A stretch of 39,124 bases of DNA from JAQIBY01 sp046546095 (GTDB lineage Bacteria; Bacteroidota; Bacteroidia; Bacteroidales; ML635J-15): assembly GCA_046546095.1 (NCBI GenBank), contig JBKGYK010000024.1, positions 1-39,124 of the forward strand, written 5' to 3'. Positions 8,539 through 17,136 of the stretch are shown here, piece after piece (position 1 is the stretch's first letter; every line of letters starts with the position of its first letter). Both the position numbers and the translations under genes were made by a program. Under the pieces are notes generated by a model. The model saw nothing but the letters and a program-made list of their open reading frames with translations, made no database searches and had not been told where the DNA came from.

Positions 8539-9456
8539 TCACAAACAATACAGGTCATTTTCATTGACCGCATAGCTTTCAGCAAATTCTTCCCTGGCTT
8601 GTCTTTCAATAATGCTGTAGGACTTATACCTCGTGGAAAAATGTCCCAGCAAAAGTTTTTTTGCCCCTGCAGCTCTGGCAATTTTCCCGGCCTGCCTTCC
8701 CGTTGCATGAAATCTGGCCTCACCGCTGCCTTCCATATCGTCAGCGTAAGTAGCTTCATGATAAAGATACTGTACTCCCCTGATATATTTTACCATCTCA
8801 GGATAATACCCTGTATCAGAGCAATAGGCATATGACCTGGGAACTGCATCAGGCAGGGTAAGCGCATCATTACCAGCGATGAAATTGTTATCACGGGTCA
8901 GGTCGGCTCCGGATTTAATGCGTCTGATTTCTGTGTAGGATAAGTTGTAATCCTCAATGGCAGATTTTTTTATGTTTTTATCGCCCTGCTTTTCCTGAAA
9001 CAGAAAGCCACAGGTTGGAATACGATGCCTCAGGGGGAAAGAAAAAATATCCAGTTTTTTACTGCTGTAAATCAATGATTTTTCAGAAAAATCCAGCGAA
9101 TGAAAAATCACGGGAAAGCCCAATGTATTGCCATTGTGATAAAATACAAGCTTAATCAGACTTTCCAGTTTTGGATGTGCATATACATGAAGGATTTTTT
9201 TTCTGCCAAGCAATTGCATGCTCGAAAACAAACCGAACAAACCAAAATAATGGTCACCATGCATATGAGAAATAAATATGTGTTTAATGTTTGCCAGACC
9301 GATTTTATTGCGACGTATTTGTATCTGGCAACCTTCACCGCAATCCACAAGAAATGAAGCGTTGTGGTATCTCACGAGTTGTGAACTGGGAAAGCTGGTA
9401 CTTGTGGGAAGAGCTGAACTTTTCCCCAAAATTGTGACACAAAAATTCGGTTTCAT
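8539..9456 (-). CDS. rnz: Ribonuclease Z
   Basis: 305 residues of a metallo-beta-lactamase fold in the RNase Z arrangement. The metal motif HMHGDH is at residues 64-69, followed by SDTGYY, HEATYAD, HATGRQAGKIA and GHFSTRY, all diagnostic of tRNA 3'-endonucleases. The enzyme cleaves the 3' trailer of precursor tRNAs in the cytoplasm. Length matches the short (bacterial) RNase Z class. The start is divergent from the response regulator, with 78 bp between them. Confidence 0.93.
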   Translation of the reverse strand: MKPNFCVTILGKSSALPTSTSFPSSQLVRYHNASFLVDCGEGCQIQIRRNKIGLANIKHIFISHMHGDHYFGLFGLFSSMQLLGRKKILHVYAHPKLESLIKLVFYHNGNTLGFPVIFHSLDFSEKSLIYSSKKLDIFSFPLRHRIPTCGFLFQEKQGDKNIKKSAIEDYNLSYTEIRRIKSGADLTRDNNFIAGNDALTLPDAVPRSYAYCSDTGYYPEMVKYIRGVQYLYHEATYADDMEGSGEARFHATGRQAGKIARAAGAKKLLLGHFSTRYKSYSIIERQAREEFAESYAVNENDLYCL

Positions 9457-9534
9457 TCAATAAAGTTAATTTTTGTTAGGATGTACAATATTTTTTGCTA
9501 ATTTAGTTAGCTTAAACTAAAAACCATATTTTTT

Positions 9535-10194
9535 ATGATAAAAGTTTTGGTTGTAGATGATCATAAAATTGTACGGGATGGTATTGCTGCCCTGTTGAAG
9601 CACAACAAGAACATCAAACTTGTTGGCGATTGTAAAGATGGAAATGAAGTAATTCCCTTTATGGACAAACATGATGTGGATGTGGTTCTGATGGACATTA
9701 TGATGGAAGATGTTAACGGAATTGAGGCCACAAAAATGATATTTGACAAATATCCGGAAACAAAAGTGCTGACACTGTCCATGAACAATGATTACGACTA
9801 CATTCATGAAATGCTTAAGGTTGGTGCCAATGGTTATATTTTGAAAAACACCAGCGGTGAAGATCTTGTAAAAGCCATAGAAACAGTTGCAGAAGACAAA
9901 CCTTACTTTTCACCGGAAGTCACTGACATCGTGATGAACAATTATATGCAACCGGAAAGTACCAGAAAAAAAACATCAAAAAATAAAGAGCTTGCAGACC
10001 TGCTTACCAAACGTGAAATTGAAGTTTTGCAGTTGATAGCCCAGGAATTCACCAATGTTGAAATTGCTGAAAAGCTTTTTATCAGCCGGCGAACAGTGGA
10101 CACGCATCGTCGCAATCTGCTGCAAAAACTGGGAGTAAAAAATTCCATTGGTCTTATCCGGTTTGCATACAGCAATGGATTAATCGAAGATTGA
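9535..10194 (+). CDS. NarL/FixJ-family response regulator
   Basis: 219 residues. Residues 1 to about 120 are a receiver domain with the acidic pair D8/D9, the phospho-acceptor D54 (VLMDIMMED) and a conserved Lys in GYILKNTSG. Residues about 150-215 are a LuxR-type helix-turn-helix: LTKREIEVLQLIAQEFTNVE, then ISRRTVDTHRRNLLQKLGV. It should be a DNA-binding transcriptional regulator controlled by a sensor kinase, but no histidine kinase gene is adjacent. The target genes are unknown. The next gene starts 91 bp downstream and has its own ribosome-binding site. Confidence 0.93.
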   Translation: MIKVLVVDDHKIVRDGIAALLKHNKNIKLVGDCKDGNEVIPFMDKHDVDVVLMDIMMEDVNGIEATKMIFDKYPETKVLTLSMNNDYDYIHEMLKVGANGYILKNTSGEDLVKAIETVAEDKPYFSPEVTDIVMNNYMQPESTRKKTSKNKELADLLTKREIEVLQLIAQEFTNVEIAEKLFISRRTVDTHRRNLLQKLGVKNSIGLIRFAYSNGLIED

Positions 10195-10272
10195 TTTGTG
10201 ACAAGCAGGATCAACAACATGACAGAAGTCACATAATGCGGTGGATTTTTGACTTTTATTTGTCAATAAAGC

Positions 10273-10278
10273 AGGAGG
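10273..10278 (+). promoter_or_regulatory. Strong Shine-Dalgarno that selects a TTG start
   Basis: AGGAGG lies 7 nt before the TTG at 10286. The ATG at 10281 is only 2 nt away and out of frame, reading Met-Val-Cys-Gly then stop. The spacing and frame support TTG as the true start. Such a perfect Shine-Dalgarno is uncommon elsewhere in this window. Confidence 0.65.
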
Positions 10279-10285
10279 AAATGGT

Positions 10286-11047
10286 TTGCGGATAAGTTTT
10301 TTAGGCACAGGAACATCACAGGGCGTACCGGTTATCGGTTGTCAGTGTCGTGTTTGCTCATCGGACAACCCTAAGGACAATCGGCTGAGAACATCCATTC
10401 TTATTGAGCAGGGAGACAGCACCATTGTTGTTGATACAGGCCCGGATTTCAGGCAACAGATGCTACGGGAAAATGTACAAAAACTGCATGCTGTTTTGTA
10501 CACCCACGAGCATAACGATCACATCGCCGGTATGGATGAGCTGCGTTCGTTCAATTTCATTAGCAGACAGGCAGTTGACCTGTATGCAGAAAAACGGGTG
10601 CAGCAGGCAATGCGCAATTCATTTCCCTATGTTTTTACCGACAAAAAGTATCCCGGTGTTCCCCGGGTCAATCTGCACAATATCGGCACGGGTGAATTCT
10701 ATATCCAGGGAATAAAAATCATTCCCATACGGGTGATGCATTATCGTTTACCCATACTGGGTTTTCGCATCGGAGATTTTACGTATATAACTGATGCCAA
10801 GTATATTTCTCCGGAAGAAAAGGAAAAAATCTACGGATCAAAGTACATTGTACTCAATGCCCTCAGAAAACAGGGGCATATCTCCCATTTTTCTCTGAGT
10901 GAAGCCACAGCCCTTGTCAGGGAATTTGCTCCCAGAGAGGCATATTTCACCCACATCAGTCATCAGATGGGACTGCATGATGAAGTTGAAGAAGAATTGC
11001 CGGATAACCAGCATCTGGCATATGATGGATTAGAGCTAAACATGTAA
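10286..11047 (+). CDS. PhnP-like metallo-beta-lactamase fold phosphodiesterase
   Basis: 253 residues starting at a TTG codon. The N-terminus FLGTGTSQGVPVIGC and the paired cysteines CQCRVC are typical of the PhnP/YcbJ-like branch, where they bind a structural zinc. The active-site motif is HEHNDH (H74, H76, D78, H79), with a further metal ligand in YITDAKY and a final His in THISHQMG. PhnP members hydrolyse cyclic phosphodiesters such as ribose 1,2-cyclic phosphate or 2',3'-cyclic nucleotides. No phosphonate (phn) genes are nearby, so the physiological substrate is open. Only 11 bp separate it from the DUF819 gene, suggesting co-transcription. Confidence 0.85.
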   Translation: MRISFLGTGTSQGVPVIGCQCRVCSSDNPKDNRLRTSILIEQGDSTIVVDTGPDFRQQMLRENVQKLHAVLYTHEHNDHIAGMDELRSFNFISRQAVDLYAEKRVQQAMRNSFPYVFTDKKYPGVPRVNLHNIGTGEFYIQGIKIIPIRVMHYRLPILGFRIGDFTYITDAKYISPEEKEKIYGSKYIVLNALRKQGHISHFSLSEATALVREFAPREAYFTHISHQMGLHDEVEEELPDNQHLAYDGLELNM

Positions 11048-11058
11048 AGACAAAGTTG

Positions 11059-12213
11059 ATGAAACTGATTATCCTGAGCATTTTCTATCTTACAGCCCCC
11101 TACATTATCATTTTACTTACCAAACGTTACAAAATCCTTGACCGTATAGGGGCAGTGTTGCTTTGTTATGCCCTGGGTTTCATTATCGGGCTTGCCGATT
11201 TGCTTCCTGAGGGAAGTGAGAAGGTACAGGAAATCATTACCAGTGCTACCATCCCAATTGCATTGCCTCTCTTGCTCTTCGGGTCAAGAATCAAAGACTG
11301 GATAAGCCTGGCCGGCCGCACTTTCCTGAGCATGTTTCTGGCAGTGATTGCACTTGTAGCCGTAGTTACAACCGCCTGGTTCAGTTTTGGAGAATATTTG
11401 CCCGAATCATGGCAGGTTGGTGGATTGCTGATTGGATTATACACCGGCGGCACACCAAATCTGGCATCCATTCAAACTGCACTCAACATCAGTCCTGAAA
11501 TTTATCTTATGGTCAATACCTACGATATTTTTCTTTCTGCAATTTTTCTGTTGGTCATCATGAGTACCGGCAGCAAACTTCTATCCTGGATATTACCGGC
11601 ATACAAGGAAAAGAAATCAACTTATCGATATAAGATAGAATACAATGGTGATGATCCGGAACCATACGACAGGTTTTTCAAAAAAGAGTATTTTCCCCGT
11701 TTTATGATTGCCTTTGGTGCTGCCATCCTGATAGCTGCTTTGTCAGCAGGCATCAGTTTTTTATTTACAGGCGGTATTTCCATGCTGGCAGTAATTCTCA
11801 GCATCACAACTCTGAGCCTTGCCGGCAGTGCAGTTCCCACCCTGAATAAAATTGAAAAAACATTCGAAGGCGGCATGTATCTCATACTCGTATTTAGCAT
11901 TACGGTGGCATCAATGGTCAACATCCAGGATTTTGTCAATCTGTCTCCTGCCCTTTTCTGGTTTGTTACGAGTGTGATTTTTGGCAGCCTGATTCTCCAT
12001 ATTATCTTTTCGGCCATTTTCAAAGTGGATACCGATACAACAATTATCACAGCTACTGCACTGATTTGTTCTCCGCCATTTGTTCCGGTGGTAGCCGGTG
12101 TTCTGAAAAACAAACAAATCATCATTTCAGGCCTCACAGTAGGCATCATTGGGTATGCCATTGGCAATTATCTCGGTGTCCTTATGGCTGTTTTTCTGAA
12201 AAGCTTTCTCTGA
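11059..12213 (+). CDS. DUF819 family integral membrane protein
   Basis: About 384 residues with ten or more hydrophobic helices. The family features are an N-terminal YKILDRIGAVLLCYALG, a GGTPNLASIQTAL motif in a predicted re-entrant or helix-break region near residue 130, and near the C-terminus CSPPFVPVVAGVLKNK followed by GIIGYAIGNYLG. DUF819 (YjcL-like) proteins are predicted inner-membrane transporters with the two-half pattern of anion or organic-acid symporters; the substrate is not established. A TTG codon immediately precedes the ATG and would add one residue. The gene follows the PhnP-like gene by 11 bp. Confidence 0.85.
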   Translation: MKLIILSIFYLTAPYIIILLTKRYKILDRIGAVLLCYALGFIIGLADLLPEGSEKVQEIITSATIPIALPLLLFGSRIKDWISLAGRTFLSMFLAVIALVAVVTTAWFSFGEYLPESWQVGGLLIGLYTGGTPNLASIQTALNISPEIYLMVNTYDIFLSAIFLLVIMSTGSKLLSWILPAYKEKKSTYRYKIEYNGDDPEPYDRFFKKEYFPRFMIAFGAAILIAALSAGISFLFTGGISMLAVILSITTLSLAGSAVPTLNKIEKTFEGGMYLILVFSITVASMVNIQDFVNLSPALFWFVTSVIFGSLILHIIFSAIFKVDTDTTIITATALICSPPFVPVVAGVLKNKQIIISGLTVGIIGYAIGNYLGVLMAVFLKSFL

Positions 12214-12297
12214 TGAAAATGTTATAATACACTTAAGGCAGATGGCTCTGAGAAAAAAAAGATTATTTTTGCTTATTAAATATAAAAAAACAATATT

Positions 12298-13497
12298 ATG
12301 AAACATTTTAGCTTACTTAGTTTACTGATTATCATTCTGATTTCTCCTGTAATTGCTCAGGAAGACAAAGAAAAAGAAGATGTCACCTATCAGTTTGAAA
12401 CAGTTTATGACATCCCCACTACAGCGGTCAAAAACCAAAACCGTGCAGGAACTTGCTGGAGCTACAGTGGCCTGGCTTTGCTTGAAGCCGAGCTGTTACG
12501 TATGGACAAAGGGGAATATGATTTGTCAGAAATGTGGATTGTCCGCAAGGCTTATGAAGACAAAGCAGATAAATATGTCAGAATGCATGGAAAAACCAAT
12601 TTTGGTGGTGGCGGTGCTTTTTATGATGTTTTTTACGTCTATGAGCATTTTGGTATGATGCCGGAAGATGCTTATATCGGCCTGAATTACGGAGAAGAAG
12701 ATCATGTACACGGAGAATTCGACAATGTGTTGAAATCTTTTGTTGATGCAGTAATTAAAAACAAAAACAAAAAGCTATCAACCGCCTGGAAACCTGCTTA
12801 TGATGGCATCCTGGATGCTTATCTTGGTGAAATACCCGAAACATTTACTTATGATGGCAAAACATACACTGCTGAATCATTTGCCGATGAACTGGGTATG
12901 GAGATGGATAACTATATCAACATCACATCCTATACTCACCATCCCTTTTATGAACAGTTTATTCTTGAAATTCCGGACAACTGGCAGTGGGCAGAATCAT
13001 ATAACCTTCCCATGAATGAGATGATGGCCGTATTGGACAATGCCATTGAAAACGGATACACTGCTGCCTGGGGTTCAGATGTAAGTGAAAAAGGCTTTTC
13101 ATGGATCAACGGCGTTGCCATTGTGCCGGAAACAGAAACCCAGAGTGTTGATGGACTTGAACAGGCAAAATGGGCTGAATTAAGCAGTAAGGAAAAATCA
13201 AAACTTCTGTACAGCTTTGAAGAAATTGTTGAAGAAAAAGAAATTACCCAGAAGATGCGTCAGGAAGCTTTTGATAATTACCAGACCACTGATGATCACG
13301 GTATGTTGATTTCAGGCATTGCCAAAGACCAAAAAGGCAATAAGTATTACAAGGTGAAAAACTCCTGGGACACCAACAACGTATATGACGGATATTTTTA
13401 TGCATCTCAGGCTTTTGTTGAATACAAAACCATGAACATTGTTGTTCATAAAGATGCTATCCCTAAAAACATCCGCAAAAAAATGGGAATCAAGTAA
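12298..13497 (+). CDS. pepC: Aminopeptidase C / bleomycin hydrolase family cysteine protease, exported
   Basis: 399 residues. A short signal peptide (LLSLLIIILISPVIAQ) directs export, followed by a C1-peptidase domain of the bleomycin hydrolase type. The catalytic Cys is in NQNRAGTCWSY (about residue 53), the His in TDDHGMLISG and the Asn in VKNSWDTNN, so the triad is complete. Cytoplasmic PepC enzymes lack a leader; exported versions are common in Bacteroidota and probably process peptides in the periplasm. The gene appears to be a single-gene unit: it has an 84-bp upstream gap and is followed by a strong hairpin terminator. Confidence 0.9.
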   Translation: MKHFSLLSLLIIILISPVIAQEDKEKEDVTYQFETVYDIPTTAVKNQNRAGTCWSYSGLALLEAELLRMDKGEYDLSEMWIVRKAYEDKADKYVRMHGKTNFGGGGAFYDVFYVYEHFGMMPEDAYIGLNYGEEDHVHGEFDNVLKSFVDAVIKNKNKKLSTAWKPAYDGILDAYLGEIPETFTYDGKTYTAESFADELGMEMDNYINITSYTHHPFYEQFILEIPDNWQWAESYNLPMNEMMAVLDNAIENGYTAAWGSDVSEKGFSWINGVAIVPETETQSVDGLEQAKWAELSSKEKSKLLYSFEEIVEEKEITQKMRQEAFDNYQTTDDHGMLISGIAKDQKGNKYYKVKNSWDTNNVYDGYFYASQAFVEYKTMNIVVHKDAIPKNIRKKMGIK

Positions 13498-13522
13498 ATA
13501 TCACCCATAAAAAAGAATTCTG

Positions 13523-13557
13523 AACCGGGATCCTGATTGGATTCCGGTTTTTGTTTT
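13523..13557 (+). terminator. Rho-independent terminator after pepC
   Basis: An 11-bp stem, AACCGGGATCC paired with GGATTCCGGTT (one G-T pair), encloses the loop TGATT. It is followed by a T-rich run, TTTTGTTTT. It lies 25 bp after the pepC stop. Confidence 0.85.
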
Positions 13558-13697
13558 GTCCTGCGGCTAAAAAAATCAGCACGGATAATCATCACATCTG
13601 CTTTTGGACTACCATGCAAATCTGCTGTATGCAGGCTGTGGATATGTAGCTGTTCCAAAAACTTTGTACAAAGAATAGCATGAATGCACAAAATAAT

Positions 13698-13705
13698 TAT
13701 CTTTA
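13698..13705 (+). promoter_or_regulatory. Candidate -7 box for the downstream exported protein
   Basis: TATCTTTA, one base from TAnnTTTG, lies 15 nt before the ATG. The nearest TTTG (13663-13666) is about 31 nt upstream, longer than the usual spacing, so only the -7 element is supported. Confidence 0.3.
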
Positions 13706-13720
13706 AAAAAAAATCTTAGC

Positions 13721-14404
13721 ATGAAAAAACTTATCAGTATTGCTGCGGGCCTCCTGCTTTTGTTATCTGTCAGCGGAGTAAAAGCCCAGTCACTTGGCTT
13801 CTCCTATTTTTTCCCTACGGACGGATATTTCTCCAATCCCATTGCCCCGGTACACTTTTCCCTACCTGTGGCTTTTGGAAATTACTTTCAGATATCTCCC
13901 GGTATCAGCATGAATTCTATCGGAGGGATGAGCATGACCGGTCTTGACGAGGGCCTCAACTCCAGCCGGCCTCTTGTCGGGCCTTTTCAGACCTTCAACG
14001 GATCACTGGTGCCAACCATAGTTATCCCTACAAAAAACGTACAGTTAGACCTCGAAGGCGGGGTTTTTGGCTTTGTCAGCATGAATACAAAACTAATGGA
14101 AGGTAGTTTTGATGCCATGTATGAAGAGACTTACAATTTATACGCCGCAAAATCCGACATCACATACGACAAGGATATGTTTGGCTGGGGATATGTATTT
14201 GGTGTAAAAATGAGTTTTCGTCTTCAGGATAACATCTGGGGTTTTGTTGGTGCAAAATATTATATGGGATCTCAGGACATGCCGCTGAATGGCTCGGTTT
14301 ATACCGGAGATAACAGCAACCTGCCGGTTGATATGCCTGATGCATCATTGCAGTACCACGGTTTTGAAATCACCCTGGGTGGTGCAATGAGAAATAAGAA
14401 ATAA
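13721..14404 (+). CDS. Small exported protein, probable outer-membrane barrel
   Basis: 227 residues. The signal peptide is clear (ISIAAGLLLLLSVSG core, cleavage after VKAQ). The mature protein is rich in Gly, Phe and Tyr, with repeated strand-like stretches (VHFSLPVAFGNYFQIS, WGFVGAKYYMG) and a last strand GFEITLGGAM. This suggests a small eight-strand barrel, but no specific family motif is recognised. It stands between two terminators and so is probably monocistronic. It could equally be a periplasmic beta-sandwich. Confidence 0.6.
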   Translation: MKKLISIAAGLLLLLSVSGVKAQSLGFSYFFPTDGYFSNPIAPVHFSLPVAFGNYFQISPGISMNSIGGMSMTGLDEGLNSSRPLVGPFQTFNGSLVPTIVIPTKNVQLDLEGGVFGFVSMNTKLMEGSFDAMYEETYNLYAAKSDITYDKDMFGWGYVFGVKMSFRLQDNIWGFVGAKYYMGSQDMPLNGSVYTGDNSNLPVDMPDASLQYHGFEITLGGAMRNKK

Positions 14405-14424
14405 ACTTCATAATACCATTTAAT

Positions 14425-14460
14425 ATAAAAGCCGCCTGCTGGTTAGCGGACGGCTTTTAT
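14425..14460. terminator. Bidirectional terminator between convergent genes
   Basis: A 10-bp stem, ATAAAAGCCG paired with CGGCTTTTAT, encloses a 16-nt loop. It has A-runs on one side and T-runs on the other, so it can end transcription from both the exported-protein gene and the converging T9SS gene. An alternative inner pairing, CCGC with GCGG, is possible. Confidence 0.8.
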
Positions 14461-14480
14461 TATATCATATTTTTGAGAAT

Positions 14481-16199
14481 TTACTCAACAAGAATTTTTC
14501 TGACAATGGTCCGGGAGTCAGTCACAATACGAACCATATAAATACCGGCTTCCATATTCATAGGAAGTTTCACTGTAGTATCTGCAGTTTTGCTGCCTGC
14601 AACCCTTTGTCCATGAATGTTATAAATGCCCACTTCATTGATCATATCATCGGATTTGATGGTAAACACATCAGATACCGGATTGGGATAAGTCATAACA
14701 GCATTGCTTTGAACGCCTTCTACTCCAACAAAATAATCCAGTTCAACGGGGATTGAATTCCATTCAGAATCCGGATCATTACATCCGACAAGGACATTGC
14801 CGGAATAAACACCAGTAGTGAGTTCGGTGGTCACAAACCCAAGGTCGATATCCACAGAAGCGGCGGCAGGAATACTTCCGTCAGCCGGGCTCACTGTCAT
14901 CCATTCCGGTGCAGCAGTTCCAACCACGTTGGCACGGATATTAAAATTGCCCATTCCGTCGTCGCTTATGCCGGTAAATTCAGACCATACAAGTCCGGTT
15001 TTCAGATAGTTTCCATTGTCAACAAGTGGCTGATCATCCATACCAAGAACATAAGAACCATCAGGGTGATTGAAACCATAACCCACCCAGAGTTCGTCTC
15101 CATTGAGATCTACAGGCTCATCGAGGGTAATTGTATTCCATGCCTCAGCGGTAACTGTGGCATCTGCTTCTGTAATCATTGAGTCTGTACCCGGAGTTAT
15201 GAATCCGCCTTTTGTGGCTACAAATACTCTGATTGAATCATTTGTGGGTGCATCATTGATATAAACATCCACAGATTCAATGAGCTGTGAAGCGAAAGGA
15301 GATGTATATTCCGGCAGGAATCTGGCAGCAGCCATAACATCAAAAGTCGAACCCCAGCCAATGGCATTGGCATTGTCTCCATCATAATTGAGAACACCAT
15401 CCCTGTTGCCTGATTTAACAGGTGTTGCCCAGGAGTAAGTAGGATAAGCCCTGAAGTTAAGAGCTTCTTCTCCGGTGTTGCCAACAGTGATTAATTCGGA
15501 CGCTGATCCGTCTGTCATGATGGGATCAGTAGACACATCAACTTCCGGTGGCATAAGACCACTTTCAATTTCAGTGAAAACAAATTCATCTACATAATAG
15601 TCATTGTTTGCAGGACCGTAAAAGTTGATACAACCCAATTGATTATCACCGGTTCCTCCACTTTCTATATTACTGAATTTCCAGGCAGCAACTTCCACAC
15701 CATCCACATCCAGATAGGCAGAATCCATTTCCAGGTTATACTCAATCTGAAAATTCATCCAGGTATCTTCAGTGTAAGAATATGTGGGTGAAGTAGTTTC
15801 ACCATTGGCAAGAGTCATTTCACCGGCTGCAAATGTGCATGAAAATGCCCATTCACTGGCAAAACTGTGCTGGGTATTAAAATACGCCTCTGCACCGGAA
15901 ACCACATAATAATCAAAACTCACTGAGTAAATACCACTGGTTTTGTTGCCAAAATCATAAATTATATCATTATCGGCAAGAATATTGATTGACTGAGAGC
16001 CGGCACTGGCCTGGGCATCGGTAATCATTGGGTCTTCCGAACCCCCTTCAGAACCCGACCAGGTTTCCCAGTCTGCAGACTGAGTGGTTAGTGCATCACC
16101 AATGGTGTAAGACTCAAATCCATCGCTGAATACAACGGTTTGGCCTGTGACATAAAATCCAAAGCTCAAGAGAGCAAATAGTGTAAATAGTTTTTTCAT
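14481..16199 (-). CDS. T9SS cargo protein with N-terminal jelly-roll-like domain
   Basis: 572 residues. Signal peptide (cleavage near VTGQ, residue 20), then residues about 22-215 resembling a LamG/concanavalin-like sandwich (FSDGFESY, then YVDEFVFTEIESG at its end). A central region contains a BACON-like/ASPM-like all-beta segment (PPEVDVSTDPI, TVGNTGEEALNF, then MTVSPADGSIPA). Residues about 495-572 are a type A T9SS sorting domain: YPNPVSDVFTI, then VGIYNIHGQRV, GIYMVRIVTD and the basic end RKILVE. It is therefore predicted to be exported across the outer membrane by type IX secretion and either released or surface anchored. No catalytic residues are evident; binding or adhesion is a guess. 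Confidence 0.85.
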   Translation of the reverse strand: MKKLFTLFALLSFGFYVTGQTVVFSDGFESYTIGDALTTQSADWETWSGSEGGSEDPMITDAQASAGSQSINILADNDIIYDFGNKTSGIYSVSFDYYVVSGAEAYFNTQHSFASEWAFSCTFAAGEMTLANGETTSPTYSYTEDTWMNFQIEYNLEMDSAYLDVDGVEVAAWKFSNIESGGTGDNQLGCINFYGPANNDYYVDEFVFTEIESGLMPPEVDVSTDPIMTDGSASELITVGNTGEEALNFRAYPTYSWATPVKSGNRDGVLNYDGDNANAIGWGSTFDVMAAARFLPEYTSPFASQLIESVDVYINDAPTNDSIRVFVATKGGFITPGTDSMITEADATVTAEAWNTITLDEPVDLNGDELWVGYGFNHPDGSYVLGMDDQPLVDNGNYLKTGLVWSEFTGISDDGMGNFNIRANVVGTAAPEWMTVSPADGSIPAAASVDIDLGFVTTELTTGVYSGNVLVGCNDPDSEWNSIPVELDYFVGVEGVQSNAVMTYPNPVSDVFTIKSDDMINEVGIYNIHGQRVAGSKTADTTVKLPMNMEAGIYMVRIVTDSRTIVRKILVE

Positions 16200-16227
16200 A
16201 ACTGTTGATTTTTTGGTTTGTATTTTC

Positions 16228-16235
16228 TAAAGATA
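16228..16235 (-). promoter_or_regulatory. Candidate -7 box of the T9SS cargo gene
   Basis: On the minus strand this reads TATCTTTA, 28 nt before the start codon, and is identical to the boxes before the S41 protease and the small exported protein. No convincing -33 TTTG is seen. Confidence 0.3.
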
Positions 16236-16383
16236 CATAATTTTTGTCATACAATCAATAAGATTTGCAATTCTTTATGAACAAAGACAAATTTCAGTAG
16301 ATATCGGCCTGCTGCAAATTGAAACAGGATTGTTCACAATCGAAATAAATTCAGCATCTTCGATAAGGCAGGGATAACAAACA

Positions 16384-16415
16384 AAAAGCCGCCAATCCAA
16401 GGATTAGCGGCTTTT
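16384..16415 (-). terminator. Terminator of the moxR-bat operon
   Basis: AAAAGCCGC and GCGGCTTTT pair, with a further AATC/GATT inner stem separated by one C-A mismatch. On the minus strand the hairpin is followed by TTTTTGT. It lies just past the batC stop. Confidence 0.85.
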
Positions 16416-16434
16416 ACATAAAATAAAATATTTA

Positions 16435-17136
16435 TTACCAGTCTTTGTCCGGTTGTTGTTGTTGGGCTTTTTGCTCTTTTTTCTTTTTCTCCTGCAACTC
16501 TTTATCCTTTTCCTGCAAAGCCCGTAAAATGCGTTCTGCATCTTCTTTGCTCAGTTCTTGTTTCTGTTGCTGCTCTTGTTGCTGTTGATCATCCTGTTGC
16601 TTTTCTTCCTTATCCTTATCCTTCTGCTGCTGATCCTTTTGATCCTGCTGATCCTTATCATCTTTATCCTGTTGATCTTTCTGTTGTTGCTTTTGCTGTT
16701 GCTGCTGCTCCATGCGTTTTTTTATCGCTCTGGCAAGGGACATATTGTATTTGGAATTGAAATGTCCGGGATCTGTTTTCAAGGCCTGTTTATATGCCTG
16801 AATACTTTTGTCATACTCTCCGGATTGCAGCATGGCATTGCCAAGGTTATAAAACTGATCTGCACTGCTTATCGCACCACTTTCTGCAGGCTTCATGTAA
16901 TTTTTGGCCGCATTTTCATAATTCTCATTCCTGTATTCTGCATGTCCAAGATTATTATACAACTCCATGGATTCAGGATTCTCTTTGAGAGCTTTCTGCA
17001 AATCCAGAATGGCTTCATCATACATGCCTTCATTATAATTTTTCAGGGCCTTTCTGTTTTCTTTTCTTTCCTCCTGCCCCAGAGAAATCAAAGGCAGAGC
17101 AAGCACAAATAAAATGTATAGTGTTTTCCTTATCAT
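16435..17136 (-). CDS. batC: BatC-like TPR protein with Q/K/D-rich tail
   Basis: 233 residues. A signal peptide (LYILFVLALPLISLGQ) is followed by about three tetratricopeptide repeats (residues 25-140): ALKNYNEGMYDEAILDLQKAL, then LYNNLGHAEYRNENYENAA, then FYNLGNAMLQSGEYDKSIQ. From about residue 143 to the end the protein is low complexity, almost entirely Gln, Lys, Asp and Glu, ending in PDKDW. This is the BatC layout of Bacteroidota bat operons. The TPRs probably scaffold partner Bat proteins in the periplasm. It begins 3 nt inside the end of batB (ATGA-type overlap) and is the last gene before the terminator. Confidence 0.85.
   Translation of the reverse strand: MIRKTLYILFVLALPLISLGQEERKENRKALKNYNEGMYDEAILDLQKALKENPESMELYNNLGHAEYRNENYENAAKNYMKPAESGAISSADQFYNLGNAMLQSGEYDKSIQAYKQALKTDPGHFNSKYNMSLARAIKKRMEQQQQQKQQQKDQQDKDDKDQQDQKDQQQKDKDKEEKQQDDQQQQEQQQKQELSKEDAERILRALQEKDKELQEKKKKEQKAQQQQPDKDW

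Noticed and set aside
11622..12167. 181-residue minus-strand frame inside the DUF819 gene
   Set aside because: It is antisense to a long membrane protein with consistent helices; no motif and no upstream signals.
16558..17112. 184-residue Leu/Ile-rich reading frame on the plus strand
   Set aside because: It is the complement of the Gln/Lys/Asp-rich batC tail; the poly-Leu run is a codon artefact, and batC has clear TPR repeats on the other strand.
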